A stretch of 64,000 bases of DNA from Tamarix chinensis (GCA_030549775.1 CM060174.1:69169966-69233965), one strand, 5' to 3'; counted from the first letter of the stretch, positions 25,100-36,082 are shown. A program made the numbers and translations. The notes: a model not told the origin generated them from the sequence alone.

Positions 25100-25720
25100 G
25101 TCCCTCATAAAGATTTGTTTGAAATCCTCAGGCTACTTATCTACTTTCAGTACCTATAATAGGAAATTTTCATTCAATGTATAATAATAAGATGACAGTA
25201 CCAAATCCTTCAAATTTTCGATGGCTTTTATGACAGTACCTATAATAAGAAAGTTTTCATCAACATATAATAATAAGATGACAAAAAAGCTATCATAATC
25301 TTTAAAATAAAAATAGTAATCCTCATCACTCGTTTTAAAACTACTCCTCTACATAAGTATAATGAACATCAAATATGGCAGTTGGAGCACCTATTATTAT
25401 TATTATTCATACAAACTCTTCGTACGCATATATACTAAACCTTCCTAACCTCAAACACTATATCCATGTGGTTGCTTCATGTATAGCTTGTCATTAGTAT
25501 CATCATGTAAGAATGTTATTTTTACATCCATATGTTTTGAAGGTATATTTTTTACAGGTATAATAATCAATAATGTTCTAATCATAGTAATTTTCACCAT
25601 AGTATCATAGGGCTCATTGCGGTTAATATATATTTTCTAGGATTACCCTTTAAACCCTATCTTCATCTTATACAACTTGGAACCATCTGGTCCATTCTTG
25701 AGCTAATACAACACAATGTT
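25100..25720 (-). pseudogene. Ty1/copia reverse transcriptase remnant
   Basis: Translation from the right gives NGPDGSKLYKMKIGFKG (the W.f.vK...dG...ykARLVakG region), then VKITMIRTLLIII and HMDVKITFLHDDTNDKLYMK followed by QPHGY. This is the fingers/palm block usually reading qlDVktAFLhG.l.eevyM.qPeGf. Further on VILLLYVDENFLIIG replaces ..LlYVDDmli.G, so the catalytic YVDD is YVDE. The same stretch is duplicated out of frame (see 25149-25281). Stops and frameshifts occur throughout. Confidence 0.92.
25149..25281. repeat. 85-bp-offset tandem duplication across the RT catalytic motif
   Basis: The phrase agtacctataataggaaa..tttcat...ataataataagatgaca occurs at 25149-25195 and again at 25234-25281. 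The offset of 85 bp is not a multiple of three, so the duplication itself shifts the RT frame exactly at the YVDD-equivalent. In the left copy the motif has decayed to LLYIE followed by a stop. Confidence 0.85.
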
Positions 25721-26108
25721 GAGAAGTGGGTTTCCCTCACTTGATATTGCATTTAATTATCATCTTTCATTCTTCTCTTAGGACCTCAAATTGTCCTTTA
25801 TGGAATGATCCCCATTTAAATGTATCCTCCACCATCATAGATTACACAAATGATTTTTTTCTCTCCAATCTCAATTAATAATAAATAATGTAAAATATAA
25901 GAATACCTCTCAATTGCTTATCCTTTGTTAAGCCTTATCAATACAGAGTAATTGATTCAATATATAAATCTCTTGATATCTCCCTAAATCAACATGTTTA
26001 CGTTTAGGTAATTATCCTTTATTAGCACTTAGACCAACTAATTTACATCCTCATATAATGTCTCATGAAGCATAAGATGTGTTTACTCACCTTCTTGTGT
26101 ACATTATC

Positions 26109-26620
26109 TTAGAATACAAATCCAAACTTACTAGTGCTATTACAAATATAATACCATTTAATAGACTTGACATCAAGCACATCCTTGGAATTAGGATCAA
26201 AATTTATATAAAATAAATAACTAAATTTTATCAAGTGAGAGATAATTACCTTCTTTTCTAACCAAAACTCTTCTAATATTCCATAATAAAGATGAATTGA
26301 AACCCTATCTATCAAATAGGCTTCTATGATAACTACATTTATCAAAAATTACATGAATGATATTGAATGCAATCTTATACTCCTTATATAAACATTTAAT
26401 ATTATTTCAAGTATCCCATTTTGATGCGCTTGGTCAAGTACTCGCTTCTCCTCTTTGATCTTATTATTTCTAACAAGTGTCTAAATATTTCATCACCTTA
26501 CTCATCTCCATTGTTAGTCTTGAAGCACTTGATATTCAATCTCAATCTTATTATTAGCTTCCAATGTCCATATTTGAGAACTATTAAAATACCAAACTTG
26601 TGATTTAAAATGTAGATCCA
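26109..26620 (-). pseudogene. Ty1/copia integrase remnant (core C-terminal part)
   Basis: The 78-codon frame at 26109-26345 reads IEAYLIDRVSIHLYYGILEE then FWLEKKVIISHLIKFSYLFY and DVKSIKW. This matches the copia integrase tail (a.YliNr.Ps..l....PeE.W.gkkp..shLrvFGc.ay.h.....r.KlD.kS.k.iFiGY). Upstream (26.4-26.6 kb) the ..TP.QNG..ER region is barely traceable as KRIKMGYLK. Catalytic residues cannot be placed. Confidence 0.8.
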
Positions 26621-26739
26621 TACTTTTCTACTACTATCATCAATGAAGGTGACACAATACCTAGAGCCTTAGAGCAATGGTATTAGTTTTGGCCTTAACA
26701 TATCTATATATATCAAATATAATCATTTTGCCTTAAAAT

Positions 26740-26935
26740 ATTTTTGTACCTTTATGAATTAACCCTAATTTACTTGCTAGAAAAACCACTTAACAGAAGT
26801 TCTAAAGCATTATATTTTAGATTAGGTAAAACAAATCTTGAATCAAGAATCTTCATTCCATCTTTACTCATGTGGTTGAGCTTATGATTCTATAATTTTG
26901 AGAAAAATGGGTATCTAGCCATATCCAACACTTTT
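26740..26935 (-). pseudogene. Ty1/copia GAG-pre-integrase relic
   Basis: Reverse translation gives ..MKILDSRFVLPNLKYNALE, then LLLSGFSSK. This parallels the plant copia segment mk.L.k.gllp.L......C..C..GKq.R at the start of integrase. The zinc-binding Cys residues are not visible. It lies in the correct order between gag and integrase. Confidence 0.55.
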
Positions 26936-27845
26936 TGACTGCTTAATGTCTAATATAATGTATTTTCTTGTATCTACATGTTATTGTCATATCAACTTTT
27001 ATAGCTTCCTTGAAACTATTTTCAAACACGGTACTATGATTTGTATTTTTGAACTCACTTATTGATATCAAGTTTGTTTTTAGATTAGGAATGAACCTCA
27101 CATCCTTAAGCATATATTTATCACCATTTGAATTTTGAACTCACGTTTCTTATTTGTCAACAATTTCTAATCATTTATTACATGTAAGTAATAACTTCTC
27201 AAGATTATAGGAAACATAACTTGAAAAATATCACTACTTCCTATGGAACAAAATGTAATCATATAATCCAAATATCTAAATAACATAACCTACTATAGAT
27301 ATACTTTATTGAATTAAAAAAAATATCGTTGTCAACTTATCATCATCATAGTGTTAATAAATCTTAATTTTCTTAGGTTTTTTGTTGTATTTATTAATGT
27401 GTCATTTTTGTTAATCTTTCAATAACCCACTTCAATATGAACTTTAAACTTACCTCTTAATTTGGATCTAGCATGATTGTTAGATTATTTTAAGCTACTC
27501 TTTCTCTTACCTTTTATTGTCAATAAGATGTTTTATGGAATATTTTTCTAATTAATTTGTGTTATACTTTTATATATAATTAGGCTTTGAATCTTAGCAA
27601 ATTTCATCTTGATTTAACCATAGGAAATGTTAATTAATTTTTGCAATGGTTCTATCCTAACTCTCTAAAAAGAGAATATAGTGAAATCAAGGCTTTAACT
27701 TCATCATCAAAAGATATATTGATAGAAATTAATTAATTAGTCACCATATTAAATTCATCAGTTTGATATAGTCAACTATATCTTAACACAACTCCAAATT
27801 AAAAAGCTTGAACATGTAAACAACTTCTTTGTTTTAAAGGATTTT

Positions 27846-28055
27846 TCATACATGTAAGTAAGGGCCTTTATCATATATACCATCATTGTCACCTTCATAA
27901 TGTTTAATGTAACATGAGTCAAACTTAAGTAAGTAAAATTTAAAGCCTTCAAATCTTAGTTTACACTTTGACTTATCCATCAATTCCAACTTATCTTCTT
28001 CAAGTGGTTGACAAAGATTCTTTTGACATAGATAATACTTCATGGTGCACCCCAT
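27846..28055 (-). pseudogene. Ty1/copia Gag N-terminal remnant
   Basis: A 69-codon frame contains TMKYYLCQKNLCQPLEEDKL. This matches the plant copia Gag opening (..W...m...L....lw..l.......). The rest (GFKFYLLKFDSCYIKHYEGD) has diverged. It lies at the 5' end of the element, just inside the presumed leader (28.06-28.42 kb). Confidence 0.6.
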
Positions 28056-28424
28056 ATCAGTTCTTAAGGGGTCATTGGGAAGTTTAAATAAGGAGAGGGG
28101 ATTAATACTACACTATTCAAATACTTTTTGGGTGTAGTTAGAACCTTTCCCAAGTGATTATGCCTAAGCCCCATGGGTGCATACATCTTTAGGTTCCATA
28201 TCCGTTGGTCCTAGGAGATTGCATCTTAAGGTTTTGGGTTCAAAAGAATGATTATGTTCCCACTAAATTTTTTAGTGTGGTAATTTTGAATCACTAGAAA
28301 AGATCCTTATTATTTCATCTATATCTTTTTTAAAGTGAAATTGAAACCATCAAATTTCTCAATCTTTATTTTTCCTTCATCAATTGATAAAACCCCGAAT
28401 TCATCCAACGTAACTCTATTACAA

Positions 28425-28690
28425 AGTTGTGTGATCTTGAATATCATATAAATTATATGATAACCAAGAAAAATAAGAATTTAAGGATCAATATATCAAT
28501 AATAAAAAATGAAAGACTCATTTTTTGTGTTTTAACCAACCTATCAATACTCATGGCTACTAGGGTTGAGAATTTGTTTTTATTCAACTTTATTGATCTA
28601 AGTTATAGATGAACACTAGTCACATAATGATATATTGCTCTTAACTTGTGCACTAATGGAAATCTAACTCAAGTAACTCCAATCAGACTA
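28425..28690 (-). repeat. candidate copia 5' LTR remnant
   Basis: Partner of 23945-24185. The best shared block is tattcaactttattgatcta followed by agttatagatgaacact. Ends could not be defined. The 61-codon plus frame at 28427-28612 through this region is incidental. Confidence 0.4.
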
Positions 28691-31530
28691 GAGATGGTAA
28701 TGGATCCCTACCCCAGCATATTTATACTAGGTCTAGGTATAAGTGTTTTGGTTCTAAAGGGTTTAGGTCCATCTATACCTATATATAGTATTAGAGCTAA
28801 GAGGGAAATTTAGATAAAGTTATTTCATTCATCATTATCTTAAATCCATGTTTATTTTTACTTTTAAGTCTTTTAGAGTAAAATGTCTGGCTATAAGTCT
28901 TGTGTTAGGCTATAAGTCCATTTCTCTTACTTCTGTAGGCACTACATTGAAAGAACCCTAAAGGGGGTGAATAGTTTTTTTTTATTAATGGAGATGGCAA
29001 ACATTTTTTTTACACACAATGTATTATGATTCAAAAGCAAATTACTCTCTACATCTACTATCACTAGGCTTTTCCTTTTACATTTTTGAATAGTGACGTA
29101 TTTTTATTGATGATCACTCTTATGTTGTTTTTCGAGCCTTACAATCTCAATGACCCTCTAAAATCTAATTTATTACTTAACCTATTTATATACTCTAAAC
29201 TCTCTATTATAATATTTTTAAAACGATAAGAAAATAATCAATAATCCCTATAAAATGAATTGTGTAAGGTGGTTGTGATTACAAATGATTCTCACCATGA
29301 ATAGAAGATATGAAAGTATAAAACTTTGGATGGGATATAATCGAGCAAGATTTAATGAAATATATTAAAATTTAAGAGCAATTCTAACTAAGAGAAGTAA
29401 ACAATGAACACTTTTTGGTAAAAAACATAGAATTTGAAAGTTTAGAGATTTTGAATGTGCAATTGAAATATTTAAGAGTAGAGGATTAATTACACAATCA
29501 ATTTAGTTTAATAGTTATTGTAATAAATGAACAGACACCTTATTTTTAAGGGTCTTCTGATTTTATAGCCATTAGATACAAAATCTCTAACAATTTGTAT
29601 CTCCTAACTAGTAGAAAAATCAACATTTAATGCTCACTAGTTTATCAATATGGCCAAAATAGTTGGTCGGTTGTATAGTCAATCGATTGGTTGTTCCAAT
29701 GAGTTGATTAATAATGTTCAAACTAAAAATAATGTTACCATTGTAAGAAAATTTTGATCAATTTACTCTAACCAGTTGATCCATTGTACATAATTGACGA
29801 TTGGTCTAATGAATATATATGAATAGTAGCAAAGTTTAGTAACACTAGTCATTATACTGATGAGACCAATCAATTAGGTTTTTCAAATTGGTTGCGATAT
29901 GTGTGGGAGGGTGTAATCTTCAATTATGTGGAACTAATTATTTGAATAGAGTTTTGGATAAGATGATAAAGGCTCGGTGATGACGAGTTTAAAAACTAAA
30001 TCTTTGAAAGTGATGGAAATAAGATAAAGGTGATTCGAATTATGGTAGAAAAGTGATGATGGGGATTCAGTGATAAAGGTTTAATAATGATGATGGTTCA
30101 AATGGTGTGTACTAATTAACCTATGCATTTGATGAATGATTGATGATGATGCTTAGTGTCAAAAGTTAGAGTTTAGATGTAGGTTGGAATTGTGGTTTAG
30201 GGTTAACGTTAGGGTTTGATTTAAAAAGAGGAAAATAAGGTGGTGTTTGGTTGGTATAGATGGTTTAGGGTTTCAAATAAATAGTTTACAATTTGATTTT
30301 GGTATACCAATTTAGGGTTTGGTTTAGCCACAAATTAGACTAGGATTTTGATGGTAATTATGGATGGAAAATATGGATAAATATTAGCATAAAAGATATG
30401 GATTAATATCTATTTCACACAGATGAAGATATTACAACTTTCAAGCTAAACAGTTCACACATATTTGATTTAATTGAGCTTGAACTCACATAGAATTCAA
30501 TCAATGTTGATCTTCAACTTTAATTCTTCATAATACATTCCATATGCTTGGAATTAATGAATAACATAACCTTTTTGCCACTAGCTAAATTATATTCTAA
30601 AAGATTCCAAGCTAAAAAATATTATGTTACCTTTATGTTAATTTTATCCTAACTTTATTCTCATACTTTATCACTTAATTGATAAATCAACTAAATCACT
30701 TAATAATGCTCAAAAATTCTGCCAACATACTTCTCATGCACTTGGTTACTCCCCCTTACATGCCATACATGCTATGCACATGCACATAGATATTTAATTA
30801 CTTGTTTGTTATGTTTTGAGCAACGTAACCATCTATTAGTCTTCAAATTTACAGAAGACACTTCCAAATGAAGAATAATTATTTCTATAATTATTAAAGC
30901 CAATTTTTGAGTGTTTGTGCCTGCATCAAGTTGATTGGTTACAAATCAACTAATTAGTTTGGAAAAATGTATTAATGAGTTTAAGTAGTGACGAATGAGT
31001 TTCTGTAGTAGTGAAACTCAAGGACTGGTTGGTCAATCCAGTTGATCAATTTCCTTAAACTAATCAATCAGTTTGGAAAAATCAATCGATATGTTTAAAT
31101 AGAGAAAATTGGGTTTCTATATAAGTAAAATTCATGGACTACTTGGTCAAAAAATTCAATAAATTTGGCTAAACTATTAAAGATATTTCTACCATTATTA
31201 GATGGTTCAAAATCAAATGGTGGAATAAGTCCCAAGACTTCGACAAAAATTATAAACAACATATTTGAGCCGAGGAAAAAGCACAAAAAGCATTTCAACT
31301 AATGTCCTAGATTCCTTTTCAAACAAGCCCATTGCAAGCCCATTTCCTATCTCAAAAGTCTCATACACCTATAGTACTTGTCGTAGCCAAAACACAAGAC
31401 AAATATCTCTCCATTGTCAGCCAAATTTCATCCTCCTAAATTTTCATCTCATCCGCTTCATCATCATTATTAAAGCTCATCATAGATTATGGCGACAGAA
31501 ATGAAGATGACTATTATGGTATTTTTCCTT
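28691..31530. other. non-coding LTR-retrotransposon-like DNA with (A/C)AATC(G/A)ATTGGTT-type palindromic motifs
   Basis: It starts near gaaccctaaagggggtgaat (28.95 kb), a phrase I associate with plant LTR sequences. Blocks at 29.64-29.90 and 30.93-31.15 kb hold repeated cgattggtt, gttgattggtt and cagttgatcaat words. The short frames at 31095-31298 (minus) and 31265-31504 (plus) overlap each other and match nothing known. No protein domain is seen. Confidence 0.45.
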
Positions 31531-31533
31531 AAG

Positions 31534-31555
31534 TTTTTTTTTTTTTTTTTTTTTT
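31534..31555. repeat. poly(T) tract (22 nt)
   Basis: An uninterrupted T run, possibly the poly(A) tail of a minus-strand retroposon. No target-site duplication or retroposon body was identified beside it. Confidence 0.9.
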
Positions 31556-31740
31556 GTAACAAATAGGTCCTTTATCACTAAAAAAAAAGCTAAAAAAGGT
31601 TCCTCAAGGCACTAACTTGTCTAAAAAACATAAATTAGTGATTTTAGCAATGATCATTGTAGCAATCATTGTTTCCAACCAAAGTTAAAAGATAAAAGTT
31701 TAAAGTATCATTTAGGTTAGGAATACCTTCGGTGAGTTCT

Positions 31741-31950
31741 GCAAGATTTTCCGCCGCACATATCGAAAGATTTAATGATGATGTAAAAAAGAATACTATG
31801 TTTGGTGGATTCCAAAAGATTTTTCACCACAAATATCAAAATATGTAATGGTAATGTCAGAAAAGGACTACTTTCTATGGATTATGTAAGATTTCCTATC
31901 ACAAATGTCAAAAGATGTAATGATGTTGTCAAAGAAAAGTCTGGTAGCCT
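31741..31950 (+). repeat. 72-bp tandem repeat, three copies, upstream of a TATA-like box
   Basis: Copies start at 31741, 31813 and 31885. Each carries aagattttyc...cacaaatatc.aaa.atgtaatg.t.atgt.aaa, with 72-bp spacing kept exactly across the three. The array ends 9 bp before tatataggg. Three tandem repeats immediately upstream of a TATA box is the arrangement of an enhancer-promoter such as an LTR U3, but no adjoining coding region was found. Confidence 0.8.
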
Positions 31951-31958
31951 TTAGCTTC

Positions 31959-31966
31959 TATATAGG
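31959..31966 (+). promoter_or_regulatory. TATA-box candidate
   Basis: tatatagg lies directly after the 72-bp repeats and is followed within about 35 bp by pyrimidine/purine-mixed DNA without upstream ATGs. Plausible as an LTR or virus-like promoter core; unproven. Confidence 0.35.
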
Positions 31967-32560
31967 GAGCTTGAAGATCTATAGGCCATATTAGAAAATT
32001 TCCAAAAATATTACATTTAGTCTCTTATTGTAAAGCTCATTTGTTAAGTAATATTTACACTTTTTTTAAGATTTCAAATCATCATTGTAATCTTCATTAT
32101 AATGTCAACAACCCCCTTATAATTTTGAAACATAAATATAAAAATTCTAAGTTCTTGACCACTTCTCTTATTAGGTATCTCTCTCTCTCTTTGTCTCTAA
32201 GAACTATTCTATATGTTGGGTACTACAAACCATCATTAGTTTCTTTAGCTAATTATGTTAGTTTCCCCAACCACTTGGGGGTAGTTCCTTTATTTATGAA
32301 AATAATTTTTTGGCATTCAACATAAAAATATAAATATTTAAAAAAATGATACCAATTTTTTCTAACACTTAAATAATATAGTTTTCTACGCTAATTTGAG
32401 CAATTTTCTCAGACACTTATTTGTAGTTTACTTATATAATCAAAATAGTTTCCAACTAGTAATAAAAAAAATATAATTATTTATAAAAATGTTACTACCT
32501 TTTTTTTGATACTTAAACAATATAATTTATTGAACTACTTAAAGTATTTTCCATAACCAC
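31967..32560. other. unassigned AT-rich DNA downstream of the TATA candidate
   Basis: Contains a 94-codon plus frame (32041-32325) with a ctctctctc-derived Ser/Leu run. It matches no family and is probably fortuitous, though it would lie in a transcript from the TATA candidate. Confidence 0.4.
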
Positions 32561-32563
32561 TTA

Positions 32564-32786
32564 GGGCTTGTTTGATATAGGGTAATAGGGATGGATATTT
32601 TTACCTTTTATATCAATTATTTAAAAGTAATAAAATATTTTTAATGAAATACCCATTTTATATCAAAAAATGATCTAAAATGGGTATGTATTAGAAAAAA
32701 ATTCTTTAATTTCAAATATACTTTATAAGTTATAAAAAAAATATTATGGTAATTTTTCTACTCCTATAACTCCTTCCCAAATAAGC
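32564..32786. mobile_element. MITE-like element, ~223 bp, ~40-bp imperfect terminal inverted repeats
   Basis: The left end gggcttgtttgatatagggt leads to ...ataggga...atttttacc. The reverse complement of the right end, gcttatttgggaaggagtta, leads to ...taggagtagaaaaattacc. The two match over about 40 bp with a few gaps. The interior is AT-rich and non-coding. GGGCTTGTTTG ends are typical of hAT-like MITEs. The flanks (acttag / aattag) are suggestive of a target duplication but not exact. Confidence 0.6.
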
Positions 32787-33196
32787 AATTAGGAGTAGTT
32801 CTTTTGTCAAATTTGAGTATTTTATTTTATTGTAGAAGTAATGATTGGTACAACTCAAATTCCATAAACTTAAATTAAATCAAAATTAGGAAAAACAATG
32901 AGTCAAACATTGACTTGAATCAAAATATGTTTGAACCGTTTAACTTAAACCATAACTAAAATCAAATCAAATTAGAAAGAAAAATAGTCCCAAAAACCTA
33001 ATCTTTCTTATATAAAGAACTTATTTAATCTTATCTACATATTGCTGAATCCAAACCGATCCTAACATCACATTTATCACTGCCAGTTTTATTCCAAACT
33101 TGAGGATAATAGTATTTTTTTAATGGGTTTTAGATTTTATCTTCTCCTTCCTTAGTATTGTGTAATGATGTATTTCATATGTTAATAATTCAAAAT

Positions 33197-33200
<4 letters not shown>

Positions 33201-33288
<88 letters not shown>
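33201..33288. repeat. compound (TA)n(GA)n microsatellite
   Basis: About 21 TA units (33201-33242) run directly into about 23 GA units (33243-33288). The 60-codon minus frame through it (SLSLSL...YIYIYI) is repeat-derived. Confidence 0.98.
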
Positions 33289-33290
<2 letters not shown>

Positions 33291-33913
33291 AGTATAAATC
33301 AAACTTATATAAAATTCTATTATAACGTACTTTCATAAAATTCTATAATGTTTAGTAGATATGGAAGTATAAGTCTAAAGAAATATGGAAGTATATGTTT
33401 GAAGAAATATGATGGATACCAAACTACAAAGTTAAATAAAATATTAAAATAAATGTTAGTGTAAGGCCCTTGTCACATTAAAAAATGTGTTAAGGATATA
33501 AAGAAAAAGATTAAAATAGAGAAAATAAAATTAAAAAACAAAAAGAAGGGAAAAAAAATCTTTTGATTCTCAAATTATTATAATATAAATAGATTACCAT
33601 TGTATAGGGATCTAATCTCTGCACTCATTAGCAAAACCATTAAATTATGTACAATATTAAATGATATTTCATTAGATTTAGTTGTCCATGTGACTTATTT
33701 AAATAAGGCTTGGCTTTAATATCCAAGGCATCTAGAAAGAATATATATTATAAACTTATTAACTTATATCTATTATAAAAATTTAACAAAATTTGAAAAT
33801 AAAGTGGGTCTTAACTTTTGGATGTCCTAGGTTATTTTTTGATTCATCTATATTTAGGGTCAGCATTGATTTTGTTCTAGTTCTAATAAATATTTTATCT
33901 CGTCAACAAACAG

Positions 33914-34826
33914 GTTCCTCCATCTATTTATAATAATAAGGGTGATTCAATCAATAAAGGTAGCATCTACATTACAAAAAGTAGCCCTCCTACCATAAGC
34001 CAAGCATATCTAAAGCAATTCCAAGAAGATTTCTCCTTGTTTCTCCGGTTACGGTCTCAAGAGCTAACAAAGAAAGGACGGATGGTCTTATTGTTTCTTG
34101 GGAGAGAAGGTAAAGAACATGGTAATAAAGACAACTTATGCCATTGGCAACTTCTCACTGACTCTTTTGCTGAGCTGATAAAAAAGGTACCTACTATCTA
34201 GTTGTAGTATATAATTTTTGATTCATTTCTAGTTTGTGGGCATCTTTTTTTTATAGAGGCCCCATTTGATAATAAAGTTATTTTATTTCAATGCTTAAAA
34301 CTATCATTACCTTCTATTATAATATATCGTTGAATATCTTTGTATAAAATATATAAAATTATTATGAAACATATTAAAAAATGTCAGTGTACGTCTTTTT
34401 ATTTAATATTTATTTGAACAAATTATTTATCCAACAAAAGAGGTAAAAACAATCATTTACCACATAATTAATCATTTTGTTTTCTATATATGGTGGTACC
34501 TGTAGGGTCAAGTAGAGCAACAAAAGGTTGATTCATATGATGTTCATTTCTATGCACCATCGAAATTCGAAATTGAGGAAGAAGTGAGAAAAGAAGGATC
34601 CTTTATATTGGATCGGTTGGAGATGCATAAGATAGAGACTCATATAACCCAAGGGCAGATTATAGCAAAGGCATTTCGAGCTGTTCAAGAATCCATGATT
34701 AGCCACCACTTTGGTAAAGAAGTATTGGAACCTCTGTTCGAGACATTTGCTAGAATAGCTGATGGAAAGCTATCTGGGAAATCAAATAGGCCCGTCACAT
34801 TTATCTTAGTGCTGATTAAAAAATGA
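33914..34826 (+). pseudogene. SABATH-family carboxyl methyltransferase, 3' two exons only (C-terminal half)
   Basis: SABATH enzymes transfer a methyl group from S-adenosylmethionine to carboxyl groups of small molecules such as salicylate or jasmonate. Exon at 33914-34186 (91 codons, no stop) contains VPPSIYNNKG, KGSIYITKSSPPTISQAYL, KQFQEDFSLFLRLRSQEL, GRMVLLFLGREGK and CHWQLL, with the conserved Trp of the substrate pocket. A phase-0 intron (34187-34505, gtacct...ctgtag) follows. The last exon, 34506-34826, reads GQVEQQKVDSYDVHFYAPS, EEEVRKEGSFILDRLEMHK, GQIIAKAFRAVQESMISHHF and PLFETFARIADG, ending VTFILVLIKK-stop. The N-terminal half (SAM-binding DxGxS...) is not found upstream, and homology stops abruptly at an acceptor-like cag before VPP. 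I infer a 5'-truncated gene copy, but the intact frame and splice sites leave a functional gene with distant exons possible. The Met at 34584 is internal. Confidence 0.82.
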
Positions 34827-35920
34827 TGGGCTACCTGTAGCAGTGAAGTCCCCATTTTCTTTTGTTAAATATGATTGCCGACACTATAAGGCTTTGAGTT
34901 GTTCAACTTGTGTTACTGATTATGCTTCACTTTAATTATCATTTATTTATTATTATACGACCTGGTAAAAAAATTTAGGTGTTGATATTTTGACACATCT
35001 TTGCATAACACCCATTTTAAGTGAGGAATAGGTAGCTGATATTTTGTTTAGTCCTTACCCTTTGAAGGACGGTTCTTTTTTTTTTTTTAACCAAAAAAAA
35101 CTGAAAGTGGACAAGGATAGGTCATAGAGAATTCTGTGTTTATTCCTGTTCATAGAATATGATAAATGACCAAAAGGTATCATCAATATATACATATATA
35201 TAATTGAATAATGTGTAATAATCACATGTCAACGTAAAATTCGCACTTCTGGTATAAAAATGCATTTGTTTCTCTAACTAATTTTTTTAAAGTGAAATTC
35301 AGTTTATATGTGCAAGATTGTTAATTAGCTTAGCTAAGATTTGTTCTTCATATTTTTGTTCCTTAAATGATCATATTTTATATTATAATTATTACTTATC
35401 TTATAGTTAAAAGTTGTATAAAATATAAATAAATATCATGATTTTTTTTACCAAAAGATTAAATTCTTTAACTTGTTTTCTAAGCTAAAATTTTTTTAAA
35501 GTATAAAACTATACAAATAACTTTAAAAAAATCTATCTTAAAAATTATGTAATGTTAAAAATTTTATTATTTCAGCCGTTTGAATAAAGTTGTATGAAAC
35601 ACATGGTATCTAAGTGAATTTAGGTCAAATGTTATAACAGTTGTGTAGAATTTATCCTTGCTATTACTACTAGTTTATGATAATGTAGAGACACATAAAA
35701 GGGACGTGTTCTAATTTTTATAACAAAAAAAAAGAGATATATATAATCAATACATTAAGATAGTTAGTTTCATTTCTATTTAATCGATATTCTAAATTTT
35801 AGTTTTACAATGATAAAAAATAGTTATTAGTTAGCATAATTTTTATTTATTTACTGGAGGCTTGTGAAAACAAGTATTAAGCAATATATAGGTGGTGACA
35901 TCATAAAAATATAATAATAC
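34827..35920. other. 3' flank of the SABATH fragment, AT-rich, no gene recognised
   Basis: Probably contains the former 3' UTR. An ~80-bp segment at 35.75-35.83 kb (tagtttcatttctatttaat...gatattctaaa) resembles 36.26-36.34 kb in direct orientation, about 505 bp apart, flanking the SINE. Confidence 0.45.
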
Positions 35921-35925
35921 TAAGA

Positions 35926-35990
35926 AAGGCGGGGATTCCAACTTGGGACCTTGGTACCCAAGAGTTAACCTTTACCACTAGGCTAATAAA
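35926..35990 (-). mobile_element. tRNA-derived SINE head
   Basis: On the minus strand the sequence contains TAGCCTAGTGGTAAAGG (Pol III box A, 35975-35985 region) and, 33 bp on, AAGTTGGAATCCCCGCC (degenerate box B, normally GGTTCGAATCCC). This is the tRNA-like 5' module of plant SINEs. The body would extend toward lower coordinates, but the 3' end and target duplication are not clear. A tRNA gene is unlikely because acceptor-stem pairing is absent and box B is altered. Confidence 0.65.
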
Positions 35991-36082
35991 GTTACATATA
36001 ATGATTCCCTCAACAGTTAGTATATTGATAACTATGTTTATGAATGACCCACTAACTTACATATACATCTTATTGATTAATT

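Larger units (their letters stand above)
23945..28690 (-). mobile_element. Ty1/copia LTR retrotransposon, heavily decayed
   Basis: Reading right to left: candidate 5' LTR (~28.43-28.69 kb), gag start (27.85-28.06), GAG-pre-integrase (~26.75-26.93), integrase (26.1-26.6), RT (25.1-25.7), RNase H (24.57-24.92), candidate 3' LTR (~23.95-24.18). Integrase before RT is the copia order. All domains are broken. The LTR pair is weakly preserved: the best match is tattcaact...taagtta.agatgaa.act at ~24104-24140 and ~28581-28617, and gatcttgaat at ~23949 and ~28432. Neither primer-binding site nor polypurine tract could be placed. Confidence 0.85.

Noticed and set aside
28940..28946. CACTACA as a CACTA transposon end
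   Set aside because: The following bases (ttgaaagaacc) do not match the AAGAAAA continuation and no inverted partner or transposase is nearby.
33120..33302. Minus-strand frame with SLSLSL and YIYIYI runs
   Set aside because: Direct translation of the (TA)n(GA)n microsatellite.
33780..33913. Upstream exon of the SABATH gene reading PRLFFDSSIFR (~33.82-33.86 kb)
   Set aside because: It faintly recalls the SABATH HSSYS..WLS segment, but the match is too short and the join to 33914 would need an unusual intron position; left out of the gene call.
34584..34826. Independent 80-aa gene starting at Met 34584
   Set aside because: Homology to SABATH proteins continues upstream to 34506 and across a gt-ag intron, so this Met is internal.
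35926..35990. Functional tRNA gene
   Set aside because: Box B is altered (AAGTTGGAATCC), no pairing acceptor stem or clear anticodon arm is seen, and the sequence fits a SINE head better.
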